Source of the DNA: DAOLOF01 sp964463605
Lineage (GTDB): Bacteria; Patescibacteriota; Microgenomatia; UBA1400; PJMF01
Direction of reading: 5' to 3'
Length of the DNA: 33,796 bases
Assembly (NCBI GenBank): GCA_964463605.1
Contig: CAYXBZ010000004.1
Location: 1-33,796, forward strand
Part shown: in pieces, positions 15,450 through 22,616 of the stretch
How the letters are laid out: every line of letters begins with the position of its first letter
Numbering within the stretch: position 1 is the first letter of the stretch
Program-made: the position numbers and the translations under genes
Notes under the pieces: generated by a model
What the model saw: the letters and a program-made list of their open reading frames with translations, nothing else
What the model was told of the DNA's origin: nothing
Database searches by the model: none

Positions 15450-15998
15450 TTAATTGTTTTCAACTTCAACTTCCTCAATCTCATCAACCTCATCAACCTC
15501 ATCAAGTTCTATCATGCCTCGCAACAACTGTTTGCCCATAACGGAATCAGTAACTCCAGTTTGATCGGTAACAATCACTTCAAGTGGAAGTTGATCCTTA
15601 GAGATTGAAGCGCTGCCTAAATATCCAGCCTTGCTTCTTTCCAGCCTAAAAGCAGGTTGAGGCTGCAGATCCTGCGCTGAGAGCCAAACCTGATAATAAG
15701 AGTTTTCAAGCTCAGGTAAGTCAGCACTTACAGTTAGCAAAACTCGATCGCCCTCAGATTTGAATCTAACCTGTCCTACCGCTGGTTCTTGTGGTTCAGA
15801 CTCCAACTCAACAGTACTTACATCCTGAGTTCCCTGAACAATTTGCAGTTCTTCTTGAGTTAAATCTTCAATTTCTACTTGAGTGATGTCAGCGACATCT
15901 CTCTGAGTACGAGTGTTGTACCAACGAAAGGCTAAAAACAATACCAAAAGTAAAGAAATGGTGGGTATTATAAATGGGTAATACTGTTTAAGTTTCAT
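15450..15998 (-). CDS. anchored protein with RskA-like (anti-sigma) outer domain
   Basis: A 182-residue protein with a short inside part, one membrane helix at about 8-25, and an outside domain at about 75-160. YYQVWLSAQDLQPQPAFRLER and LGSASISKDQLP resemble the YxVWL...G pattern of anti-sigma-K factor (RskA) C-terminal domains. The inside part is only a few residues, too short to hold a sigma factor, so it is not a functional anti-sigma protein as it stands. The C terminus is a highly acidic DEVDEVDEIEEVEVE run encoded by a 9-base tandem repeat at 15482-15505. The start follows GAAAGGTTGC. Role unknown; the domain call is tentative. Confidence 0.6.
   Translation of the reverse strand: MKLKQYYPFIIPTISLLLVLFLAFRWYNTRTQRDVADITQVEIEDLTQEELQIVQGTQDVSTVELESEPQEPAVGQVRFKSEGDRVLLTVSADLPELENSYYQVWLSAQDLQPQPAFRLERSKAGYLGSASISKDQLPLEVIVTDQTGVTDSVMGKQLLRGMIELDEVDEVDEIEEVEVENN
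15482..15505. repeat. 9-base tandem repeat coding for the acidic tail
   Basis: The unit TCATCAACC (plus strand) is repeated nearly three times. It encodes DEV repeats at the C terminus of the RskA-like protein and could change in copy number by slippage in steps of three residues. Confidence 0.6.
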
Positions 15999-16007
15999 AG
16001 CAACCTT

Positions 16008-16021
16008 TCGCTAGTAATCGA
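16008..16021 (-). repeat. copy D (variant) of the recurrent leader element
   Basis: TTCGCTAGTAATCG on the plus strand, 10 bases upstream of the RskA-like ATG; it shares TTCGC and TAGTAA with copies A and B. In gene sense it is partly joined to a GAAAGG Shine-Dalgarno. Confidence 0.3.
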
Positions 16022-16164
16022 TAATAAATAATTTTTTTCTGTGAATAAATATAATTCTTAATATTTCAACTTTGAATTAATTTCTTGTATTAATTCGTCG
16101 TATAGTCGTATATCAGTTTGATGTTATTTTCTCTAATTTTCTATAGATGTCAATGATTACTTAT

Positions 16165-16193
16165 TAGTTATTAGTATTTATAACTAATAACTA
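16165..16193. other. AT-rich 11-bp inverted repeat downstream of the ferredoxin gene
   Basis: TAGTTATTAGT (16165-16175) and its exact complement ACTAATAACTA (16183-16193), with a 7-base loop. It lies in the 279-base spacer between the ferredoxin gene and the RskA-like gene, in which I see nothing else. There is no clear T run in the minus sense, so it may be a weak transcript end or an mRNA-stabilising hairpin. Confidence 0.45.
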
Positions 16194-16277
16194 TAAGGAT
16201 TGCAAGGGTTTACAGGGCAGGAAATAATTAATTATGCAATAATCACAAGAAAGAGGTCGTTATGAAAAGAAGTTTTA

Positions 16278-16499
16278 TTACTTCTTTGGCCAGAGTTGCT
16301 CTCCTGTTTCTTGATCAGTAATCTTTATTGCGCCTGTTGGACAACTCTGGGCAGCCAACAACTGAGCATCTTGATCGTCTCCAGCTTGATCAACAACCAA
16401 AGCCACGTCATCTTCAAGTTTAAAAGTTTTGGGAGCAATTCCAATACAACTGGCAGCTCCAATGCACTTATCTTTGTCAACTGATATTTTATATTTCAT
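16278..16499 (-). CDS. small [3Fe-4S]-type ferredoxin
   Basis: A 73-residue single-cluster ferredoxin. The cluster motif is C12-IGAAS-C18 with a distant C53 in SCPTGAI. The second cysteine of the standard four is alanine (A15), which is the arrangement of [3Fe-4S] ferredoxins; a fourth ligand from elsewhere cannot be excluded. It carries single electrons in the cytoplasm. It follows the ferredoxin reductase gene by 87 bases on the same strand, so the reductase is the likely partner. No Shine-Dalgarno; the leader has copy B of the recurrent TTCGCAAATTAGTAA element. Confidence 0.9.
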   Translation of the reverse strand: MKYKISVDKDKCIGAASCIGIAPKTFKLEDDVALVVDQAGDDQDAQLLAAQSCPTGAIKITDQETGEQLWPKK

Positions 16500-16516
16500 A
16501 CTTTTTTATAATTAAT

Positions 16517-16531
16517 TTCGCAAATTAGTAA
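16517..16531 (-). repeat. copy B of the recurrent leader element
   Basis: TTCGCAAATTAGTAA on the plus strand, identical over 15 bases to copy A at 1358-1372, and ending 18 bases upstream of the ferredoxin ATG in the same orientation. Confidence 0.5.
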
Positions 16532-16586
16532 TGGTGTTAGATATGAGTTCATTTCTAAGTAGGAGCTAAGCATCATCAGAAAAAAA

Positions 16587-17297
16587 TTAAAAAAACTTTT
16601 CGTGATGAATTTTCTTTGGGTCAACCCCTCTATCTATAAGCAATTTTTTAACATCATCGATCATGGCCTTTCCCCCACACAAATAGTAGCCAGCATTTGG
16701 AGGAAGATCATGCACTTGTAAACAGTTGGTGACTCTTCCTCTACAAAGACTCCATTCTTTTTCCGCTTTCGAAAGGGTTGGATGAAACTTGAAATTAGGG
16801 AATGTTTTCGCCCATCGAGAGAACTCGTCTTGCCAAACTAAGTGCGCTGCATAACGCAATCCCCAATACAAAGTGATTGGGCGCTTGTCATCTTTATTCT
16901 TTAGCTGATCAACAACCATACTGTGTAGGGGTGCCACTCCAGAGCCAGTACCTACAAGCACCAAAGATTCTTCGTCTGCACCATCTTCAATCACAAATCT
17001 GCCCATAGGTCCATGAAAGCTAACTTCTTCGCCCAGCTTCAAATTTTGCAGATATTTCACCCCGATACCTTGTGGGTCTGTATCAAGTAGAATCTCAATT
17101 CCATGATCTATGTCTGGATCGCTGCAAATAGAGTAAGCTCGCCTAACCCCATCATCATTAACTTTTATGGAAACAAACTGCCCTGCCTTAAAGTTTATCC
17201 TAAAGGGATTTTTTAACTCAAAATGAAGATGGGTAAACTTCTCGTTGTAAACCTCTACATTTTCAAAAATTGCGGTATATTCTTGTGGTCTTTGCAT
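16587..17297 (-). CDS. ferredoxin/flavodoxin-NAD(P)H reductase-like flavoprotein
   Basis: A 236-residue FNR-family oxidoreductase. The FAD-binding barrel has RRAYSICSDPD at about 52-62 (the RxYS motif), and the NAD(P) domain has GTGSGVAPLHSM at about 116-127 and the C-terminal LCGGKAMIDDVKKLL. The end, KKIHHEKFF, is typical of reductases with a terminal aromatic near the flavin. It moves electrons between NAD(P)H and a one-electron carrier, probably the ferredoxin encoded next. No Shine-Dalgarno; a palindrome-containing promoter candidate lies upstream. Confidence 0.9.
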   Translation of the reverse strand: MQRPQEYTAIFENVEVYNEKFTHLHFELKNPFRINFKAGQFVSIKVNDDGVRRAYSICSDPDIDHGIEILLDTDPQGIGVKYLQNLKLGEEVSFHGPMGRFVIEDGADEESLVLVGTGSGVAPLHSMVVDQLKNKDDKRPITLYWGLRYAAHLVWQDEFSRWAKTFPNFKFHPTLSKAEKEWSLCRGRVTNCLQVHDLPPNAGYYLCGGKAMIDDVKKLLIDRGVDPKKIHHEKFF

Positions 17298-17352
17298 ATG
17301 AATTAATAGAGATAAATAAATAAAATAATATTTAACGCAAATCTTGTAGTTT

Positions 17353-17385
17353 CTTATAGTGTGTCACTCTAGAGTGAAATGTCAA
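17353..17385 (-). promoter_or_regulatory. candidate promoter/operator for the reductase-ferredoxin operon
   Basis: In gene sense TTGACA (17380-17385), a 21-base spacer, then TATAAG (17353-17358). The spacer holds a perfect 14-bp palindrome TCACTCTAGAGTGA (17364-17377). Over-long spacers with a centred dyad are the mark of MerR/SoxR-type promoters, though 21 is longer than the usual 19-20. The palindrome overlaps the stop codon of the upstream YjjX gene. Confidence 0.35.
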
Positions 17386-17962
17386 GTTGTTGTTGCCAAT
17401 CTCTTCCATACCACTGGCCAATTGCCAATCGAACTATTGCTGTATACATTTGTGTGCGATCAACATATTTGTTTGTCATCACTCCAACAAGACCTTCCTG
17501 AGTTTTTACAGATCGACCATCAAAGTATCTTGAAAGAGCTGGTCCCATTTCAGCTCCATCAATGATTTCATCAGCAAGAAATTTTGGGATCAAAAATCTT
17601 CCACCATTAGCTAAAAAAAGATTTTTATCTTGATCAATAAGAGCTACCCAAACCGTTTCCCACATCTGTTTTTCTCCTTGACTGCATTCAAAAGTTACGC
17701 CACCTTCCAAACCTATTCCCAAATAAGTTTGTGAAGAATCGATTTCTTTGTACTCATTTTTTAAACTTTTTATTCCTTGTTGGTAAGCATTGGTTGCTCG
17801 ATTAATGGCGCCTTGCTTTGTTTCCTCATCAGACATTGGTTGATCACTCACGCCACTTGAAACACTTAGGCCAATTACCTTGATTTTTTTAAAAGGAGAA
17901 GATAATGCTTTGCGTGTAGCATTGATCTTAACAGGGTTAGTAGAACCAACAAAAACGATCAC
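17369..17962 (-). CDS. YjjX-type inosine/xanthosine triphosphatase (DUF84)
   Basis: A 197-residue protein of the NTPase_I-T (YjjX / DUF84) family. VFVGSTNPVKINATRKAL opens the nucleotide-binding fold, SGVSDQPMSDEETKQGAINRA is the family hallmark, and GIGLEGGV with GVMTNKYVDRTQMYTAIVRLA completes it. It hydrolyses non-canonical nucleotides such as ITP/XTP and so cleans the pool. The start is GTG; no ATG is available near it. A GATACT lies seven bases before the GTG and no Shine-Dalgarno is seen, so a leaderless mRNA is likely. Confidence 0.9.
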   Translation of the reverse strand: MIVFVGSTNPVKINATRKALSSPFKKIKVIGLSVSSGVSDQPMSDEETKQGAINRATNAYQQGIKSLKNEYKEIDSSQTYLGIGLEGGVTFECSQGEKQMWETVWVALIDQDKNLFLANGGRFLIPKFLADEIIDGAEMGPALSRYFDGRSVKTQEGLVGVMTNKYVDRTQMYTAIVRLAIGQWYGRDWQQQLDISL

Positions 17963-17969
17963 TTAATCA

Positions 17970-17975
17970 AGTATC
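17970..17975 (-). promoter_or_regulatory. -10 box placed for a leaderless mRNA (YjjX)
   Basis: GATACT in gene sense, seven bases before the GTG start, in a spacer with no Shine-Dalgarno. The -35 region is AT-rich and not diagnostic. Confidence 0.35.
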
Positions 17976-18023
17976 CGCAACTATTATTAATAAATTAGCT
18001 GACTATGATAACTATAATTTTTT

Positions 18024-18377
18024 CTAAACTATAGGCTCAGTAGCAGGAGGTAAACCATACTCATTCTCACCCTCATCTCCTGAAGTAGCCAATAATATAA
18101 TCAACCAAATTATACCAATCAATGGGATGAGTGATACCAACATCATCCACCCGCTTTTACCAATGTCGTGGAGTCTTCTCACTCCAACAGCTAAACTTGG
18201 CAATAACACTGCTAAGCTGTACAAAGAGCTTAAACTAGACATTCTCATCATATTTCCCACAATCGACACACCCACTGAAACAAGAAGATTGATTAAAAAA
18301 AACATCCAGTACTCTCTTCGGCTAGCTCTTCCAGAAAAGTCTGAATATTTTTTCAAAACTGAAATATACCATTCCAT
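18024..18377 (-). CDS. DUF805 small membrane protein
   Basis: A 117-residue DUF805 protein with the family's fixed features: FSGRASRREYWMFFL at about 14-28, RRLHDIGKSGW at about 67-77, and a GENEYGLPP end. Three to four membrane helices make up most of the chain. The family is widespread and has no proven role. GAAAGGA is a good Shine-Dalgarno. Upstream is variant copy C of the recurrent leader element. Confidence 0.92.
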   Translation of the reverse strand: MEWYISVLKKYSDFSGRASRREYWMFFLINLLVSVGVSIVGNMMRMSSLSSLYSLAVLLPSLAVGVRRLHDIGKSGWMMLVSLIPLIGIIWLIILLATSGDEGENEYGLPPATEPIV

Positions 18378-18397
18378 AGTATCCTTTCATTAATTAA

Positions 18398-18411
18398 TTC
18401 GCTAATTAATA
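18398..18411 (-). repeat. copy C (variant) of the recurrent leader element
   Basis: TTCGCTAATTAATA on the plus strand, 21 bases upstream of the DUF805 ATG; it differs from copies A and B at a few places. Confidence 0.35.
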
Positions 18412-18442
18412 TATCATCATCTATCGAACAAAGTTTTTAACA

Positions 18443-19699
18443 TTAACTTAAATATCGATCAAGATGAGTTACAACTTCAACTAGTTTGTCGATATCTTCA
18501 TGACAGGAATAAACTCCAAAACTAATTCTCACAGTTGCCGGCCAACAACAATGACTATGAAGTGGCATACAGCAGTGATGGCCGGACCTCACCGCGATGT
18601 GGTGATGATCTAATATCTGTGCCACATCATGAGCTTGATATTTGTGATGAGCAAAGGATACGGGACCTAATCTCCCAATCTGATGCTCATTAGATTCATT
18701 TGCTTTAGTTGATCCGCAAATCTTAAGATCTTCAACTGCGTTGAGCTTCTCAAGAGTATATTTAGCTAAATCCTGCTCATGTTTAAGCACTTCATCCATA
18801 CCGATTGCTGTTAAATAATCACATGCCACAGCCAATCCAACTGCCGAAGCCACGTCTGCTGTACCAGCAACAAATCTCTGTCTTGGATCAAGCTGAAAGG
18901 TAGATGATTGCGAATTAACTTGATCGATCATTCCTCCACCAAACAGCCATGGCCTCATTTCATTTTCCATCAAAATCTTTTCTTTAACCAATAGACCACC
19001 TACTCCCATCGGGCCATACATTTTGTGCCCACTAAAAGCAAAAAAATCTATCTCTAATTGATCAAAATTTATCTTGATTCTTCCAGCAGACTGAGCTCCA
19101 TCGATTAAGATTTTTGTTTTGGGGGACACTTTTTTAACTATTTTAACTAAGGCTTGAAGATCTTGATAACTTCCCGTTACATTTGAAAGGTGGGTTATTG
19201 CCAACAACTTTGGAGTGTGCTGCTTTAGCTGTTGTTGTAAATCAACTTGATTTATTTGCCCATCTGAAGTCAAGTTGACTAGTTTCAACTTCGCATTTTT
19301 TTCTGCGCATACTTGTTGCCAAACAACAAGATTTGAGTGATGTTCAAGTGAAGTAGAGAGAATAACATCATCGGTTTCAAGCTGGTGTCTTGCCCAACCC
19401 AAAGCAACGCCGTTAATCGCCTCGGTAGTGTTTCGAGTGAGAATAAGTTCTTGATCTTTGGCTCCAAAGAATGAGGCTATAGTTTTCCTTGATTGTTCAA
19501 AAATTTCAGCGCTTTTTGATGCTAGAGAGTGAACGCTTCGTCCGGCATTGGCATTGTGCTGCAGATAATAATCACTAATTGCTGAGATGACTATTTGCGG
19601 TTTATGAGTGGTGGCAGCATTATCCAAATAAACTAAATCAGAGTGGGGAGGTTGAGAAAAAAGCGGAAAATCTTTTTTGATTAAAAGTGAGTTAAGCAT
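18443..19699 (-). CDS. sufS: cysteine desulfurase, SufS type
   Basis: About 418 residues of a class V aminotransferase fold. YLDNAATTHKP lies near the start, TRNTTEAIN in the middle, SGHKMYGPMGVGGL carries the PLP lysine, and RSGHHCCMPLH holds the catalytic cysteine in the SufS arrangement. It removes sulfur from cysteine for Fe-S clusters and other sulfur uses; no SufU/E, SufB or NifU/IscU is in the window. A GTG at 19711 is open, but the ATG at 19699 is preceded by AGGTGG at good spacing inside the end of the Nudix gene, so this start is preferred. It gives a 12-base gap to Nudix. Confidence 0.93.
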   Translation of the reverse strand: MLNSLLIKKDFPLFSQPPHSDLVYLDNAATTHKPQIVISAISDYYLQHNANAGRSVHSLASKSAEIFEQSRKTIASFFGAKDQELILTRNTTEAINGVALGWARHQLETDDVILSTSLEHHSNLVVWQQVCAEKNAKLKLVNLTSDGQINQVDLQQQLKQHTPKLLAITHLSNVTGSYQDLQALVKIVKKVSPKTKILIDGAQSAGRIKINFDQLEIDFFAFSGHKMYGPMGVGGLLVKEKILMENEMRPWLFGGGMIDQVNSQSSTFQLDPRQRFVAGTADVASAVGLAVACDYLTAIGMDEVLKHEQDLAKYTLEKLNAVEDLKICGSTKANESNEHQIGRLGPVSFAHHKYQAHDVAQILDHHHIAVRSGHHCCMPLHSHCCWPATVRISFGVYSCHEDIDKLVEVVTHLDRYLS

Positions 19700-19711
19700 A
19701 GCAGTTGCCAC

Positions 19712-20215
19712 CTAGCTTAAAGCTTGACGAATAATGGCAGTTTCATAGTCACGCTCTGGACCACCAAAATCATATTGATCTAGTTGGTCAAGAGTGATCC
19801 ACTTATAATCGACATGTTCACTAGAGATGCTTACCGGTGGCAAATGGTTATGATTGGCAAATTCCTTACCCAATGATACTATCCAGCCGCAGTTCACTGA
19901 ATACAGTTGGCGCTCATACTCAAAATATGTCGCAAAGTATGCTAATTTGGTGATATCAAACTCAACTGGAGCAATTTCAATACCCGTTTCTTCTTTGATT
20001 TCTCTGGAAATATCGACCTGATGTGGATTAATTTGATTTGAGTTAAGAGAATTTGGCCACTCGCAGTTTCCTCCCGGAAGATCCCATTTCCCAGGCCTTG
20101 AGGTAGCATCTTCGGCTCGCTTGAGAATTAGCACCTTGTCGTTTGCAACCAGAGCAACTTTATGAAGAAGTTTAACGTTTTCTGTGAGTTGATGCTTGAT
20201 ATTAAGTGATGGCAT
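19712..20215 (-). CDS. Nudix hydrolase with altered Nudix box
   Basis: A 167-residue Nudix-fold protein. The fold is clear from LLHKVALVANDKVLILKRAE, KWDLPGGNCE, and the catalytic helix REIKEETGIE at about 71-80. The Nudix box differs from GX5EX7REUXEEXGU by an insertion of about 8 residues between the GG and RE (SLNSNQINPHQV) and by lacking the first glutamate in place. The remaining REIKEETG still supplies the metal ligands. Substrates are nucleoside diphosphate derivatives of unknown kind. It precedes sufS with a 12-base gap and is probably on the same transcript. Confidence 0.85.
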   Translation of the reverse strand: MPSLNIKHQLTENVKLLHKVALVANDKVLILKRAEDATSRPGKWDLPGGNCEWPNSLNSNQINPHQVDISREIKEETGIEIAPVEFDITKLAYFATYFEYERQLYSVNCGWIVSLGKEFANHNHLPPVSISSEHVDYKWITLDQLDQYDFGGPERDYETAIIRQALS

Positions 20216-20259
20216 ACTGCCAATTGTAGCACAAAGCTCTTCAAGTTCAGATAAAATTT

Positions 20260-20844
20260 CTAGATTAATGCCATTTGCACACCGGCGTTTTTTTGAGGAG
20301 TAAAGCTAAAATCAACTTTGCACTCTATTAATCTGTTCCACTTGTTGCGAAAGGTTACTTTGCCATGCTTCATCCCATAATCATAGATGTCACGAGTCAC
20401 CTTCACGTCTTGTAAACAATACTTTTCAAGCTCATCTAGCTGTCGATTTTGATAGTATTTAATTGCATCCAAACCATCACCAATCTTACCCGTGCCCAAT
20501 GTTTCCTTCGCCACACTATCAAGTTTAATTCTATGACCAAAACTTTCCTTAATTCGATCCATTAAGTCAAGAGTAGGAATAGAGTCTATCTCTCCGGTGT
20601 AATAAGGAGCTAGTGCGGGCATATCAAAGCCATCAATGTTATAGCCAACTACAACATCGGCTTTTTCGAGTAAGGGAAACAAGTTGGGCAAATCTTCTTC
20701 GAAGTACGAGTGCATCTCGCCAGTACTTCCAAACTGCTCTCTAACATTTACTCCAACAAACGATACTCCCAATCTGTCGGGAAAGTAACCGCCCACTTCT
20801 CCAAAAGTTTGTTTAGTTTCGACATCTAAAATCACCTGCAACAT
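20260..20844 (-). CDS. DEDDy 3'-5' exonuclease-like protein
   Basis: A 194-residue RNase H-like exonuclease resembling the exonuclease domain of family B DNA polymerases and YprB-like proteins. The motifs are present: Exo I D7-V-E9 (LDVET), Exo II GYNIDGFDMPAL with N69 and D74, and Exo III Y142-CLQ-D146. All catalytic carboxylates and the tyrosine are in place, so it should be active on 3' ends of DNA or RNA. There is no polymerase domain. A TTG two codons upstream (20850) is open; the ATG at 20844 gives the normal start near the Exo I strand. No strong Shine-Dalgarno. Confidence 0.85.
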   Translation of the reverse strand: MLQVILDVETKQTFGEVGGYFPDRLGVSFVGVNVREQFGSTGEMHSYFEEDLPNLFPLLEKADVVVGYNIDGFDMPALAPYYTGEIDSIPTLDLMDRIKESFGHRIKLDSVAKETLGTGKIGDGLDAIKYYQNRQLDELEKYCLQDVKVTRDIYDYGMKHGKVTFRNKWNRLIECKVDFSFTPQKNAGVQMALI

Positions 20845-20928
20845 ACACAATTTTAAGTAAATAAGTGTGTGTCTGTTCTATCAAAAAGAAGAATGAAGTT
20901 CTAGAGTTGAATTGACGCAACAAATGGA

Positions 20929-21558
20929 TTATTTAGCTTGAAGAAAAAGTTCTTCAACTTTTGACCAGTTGATCACTGCCCAAAAATTATCCAAATACTC
21001 TGCTCTGCGATTTTGGTACTTGAGGTAATAGGCGTGCTCCCAAACATCAACCGTTAATAGTGGCTTCAAGCCTTCGGATAGGGGTGAGTCTTGATTTGAA
21101 GTTGAGATAATTTGCAACTGATTGCTAGCATCTAAGACCAACCAACCCCATCCTGATCCAAACTGACCTGCGGCTGTCTGAGAAAACTCATCCTGAAATT
21201 TCTTAAAGCCCCATTTGCTTTCAATTGCATTGGCCAACTCGCCCTGTGGCTGATTATTCTGTTGCTCAGTTTCACTCAACTTTGCGACTGGTCTCAAAAG
21301 TTGCCAAAATAGAGAGTGATTAGAATGACCCCCTCCATTGTTAATAACCAACTGCCTTATCTCTTGCGGGATCTCCTTCAAATTCATCAACAACTCGTCA
21401 ACAGTTTTTTGCTGCAAGTTCGAGTAACCTTCAAGAGCAGCATTGAGTTTATCAACATATCCTTGGTGATGCTTTGAGTGATGCAGCTCCATGGTGCGTT
21501 GATCAATATATGGTTCAAGTGAATCGTAATTATATGGCAGTTTTGGTAAAGTGTGCAT
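20929..21558 (-). CDS. sodA: superoxide dismutase, Mn type
   Basis: A 209-residue Fe/Mn superoxide dismutase. Ligands are H26 (LHHSKHHQGY), the histidine of NNGGGHSNHSLFW, and the aspartate and histidine of DVWEHAYY. Two positions that separate metal use point to manganese: GGGHSNH where iron enzymes have AAQVWNH, and SNQDSPL where iron enzymes have the AGTPL form. It removes superoxide in the cytoplasm. AAGGAGG is a textbook Shine-Dalgarno. In a probable fermentative CPR cell it fits occasional exposure to oxygen. Confidence 0.96.
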   Translation of the reverse strand: MHTLPKLPYNYDSLEPYIDQRTMELHHSKHHQGYVDKLNAALEGYSNLQQKTVDELLMNLKEIPQEIRQLVINNGGGHSNHSLFWQLLRPVAKLSETEQQNNQPQGELANAIESKWGFKKFQDEFSQTAAGQFGSGWGWLVLDASNQLQIISTSNQDSPLSEGLKPLLTVDVWEHAYYLKYQNRRAEYLDNFWAVINWSKVEELFLQAK

Positions 21559-21652
21559 TTAGCCTCCTTAATAACTAATTCTTTAACTTCAACAATGAAA
21601 ATCATATCAAAGAAGTACTACTACAACCGTAAGTTTTATTACAACGCTGTTC

Positions 21653-22519
21653 TCAGCCTAAGGAGCTAGAGTTTTTACCCGCCTCATTGGCAATTCTCAT
21701 CAACTCAATCACTCGATCTTTAAAGGTTGTTTGAATAAAGTTGGTTATTGCGTCTACATCTAGACCTTTCTCAACTTGTTTTAAACTGCCCAAATCCTCC
21801 CACAGAGCCGGCCCTACCACAAATCCCGACGCTCCGTTTTCCAGACACACCCTAAGCTGTTGTTTAAAATCATCATAATTCTGACGATCATTAATCAAAA
21901 TCCAGGGTATATCTAATTCTGCAGTGAGAGTAGCTACCGATAAAGGATCAACTGGATTTTGCAAAGCAATAACATCGGTCATTTTTGATAACTCTTGAAC
22001 TGCCACCAACTGATCATCAGCAAATGTTTCGGTTAGGTAGTTTCCTCCTTCTCTGTTATAAAGTTCCAACTTAAGCAACAGATGCATATCTAAGTAGTCA
22101 CAATAGTCATAAATTTCGGCTAAAAGCTGCTTTTTTTTCAAAGAACTTTCTTCTTGCGGATGATACATCAACTCAAATTTGGCCAAACTATAGTTATTAC
22201 TGATTTCCTCTAGTCCATAATCCGGAATAAGTTGGGGAGGAGTAAGAGGATCAACTTCTTCTGTTAAAGTGTTAAGTCTAGTGATGCAACCATTATTTTG
22301 AGAATATCTTGAGGCAGAAAAGCTATAAATTGGATCAATCACCAATCCCGTAAGATGCTGAGAGCCAACTTGACCCATTAAATCAAGAAAAGACTGAATT
22401 ATCTCAACATTGTCAGGCATTGTAATATCAAGGCCCAGCTTTTTTGCCAAAAATGGAGCAACGTCAAGTTCAAGCAAACCAATCATCTTTTTCTCGGATT
22501 GAATAGTGGGCAGAAGCAT
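21653..22519 (-). CDS. aldolase-like TIM barrel (LacD / DUF2090-like)
   Basis: A 288-residue protein resembling the tagatose-bisphosphate / sulfofructose-phosphate aldolase family. LLELD near the start, GLVIDPIYS, AKFELMYHPQEES, LLLKLELY, and the phosphate-binding end NGASGFVVGPALWEDL fit the barrel. The strand that should carry the Schiff-base lysine (LKVEFP in LacD) reads VIALQNPVD with no lysine, so ordinary class I aldolase chemistry is doubtful. No Shine-Dalgarno; TATACT stands six bases before the ATG. The gene is followed on its strand by sodA. Confidence 0.65.
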   Translation of the reverse strand: MLLPTIQSEKKMIGLLELDVAPFLAKKLGLDITMPDNVEIIQSFLDLMGQVGSQHLTGLVIDPIYSFSASRYSQNNGCITRLNTLTEEVDPLTPPQLIPDYGLEEISNNYSLAKFELMYHPQEESSLKKKQLLAEIYDYCDYLDMHLLLKLELYNREGGNYLTETFADDQLVAVQELSKMTDVIALQNPVDPLSVATLTAELDIPWILINDRQNYDDFKQQLRVCLENGASGFVVGPALWEDLGSLKQVEKGLDVDAITNFIQTTFKDRVIELMRIANEAGKNSSSLG

Positions 22520-22525
22520 ATTTTA

Positions 22526-22531
22526 AGTATA
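22526..22531 (-). promoter_or_regulatory. -10 box placed for a leaderless mRNA (aldolase-like)
   Basis: TATACT in gene sense, six bases before the ATG, so the expected start is the A of the ATG. No Shine-Dalgarno is present. Confidence 0.45.
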
Positions 22532-22553
22532 CAACATGCTTGATAAAAAATGA

Positions 22554-22581
22554 GCTGGCGCAAAATTACTTTTGCGCCAGC
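22554..22581 (-). terminator. rho-independent terminator of pnp
   Basis: A perfect 12-bp stem, GCTGGCGCAAAA (22554-22565) with TTTTGCGCCAGC (22570-22581), loop of 4. In the minus sense it is followed by TCATTTTTTATC, a good U run. It stands 36 bases after the pnp stop. Confidence 0.88.
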
Positions 22582-22616
22582 CCTATTTAATTCAAATGCA
22601 AAATAACAAACAGCTG

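Noticed and set aside
16261..16320. A 19-codon plus-strand frame (MKRSFITSLARV...) with AAAGAGGT before it
   Set aside because: It is antisense to the 3' end of the ferredoxin gene and too short to separate from chance.
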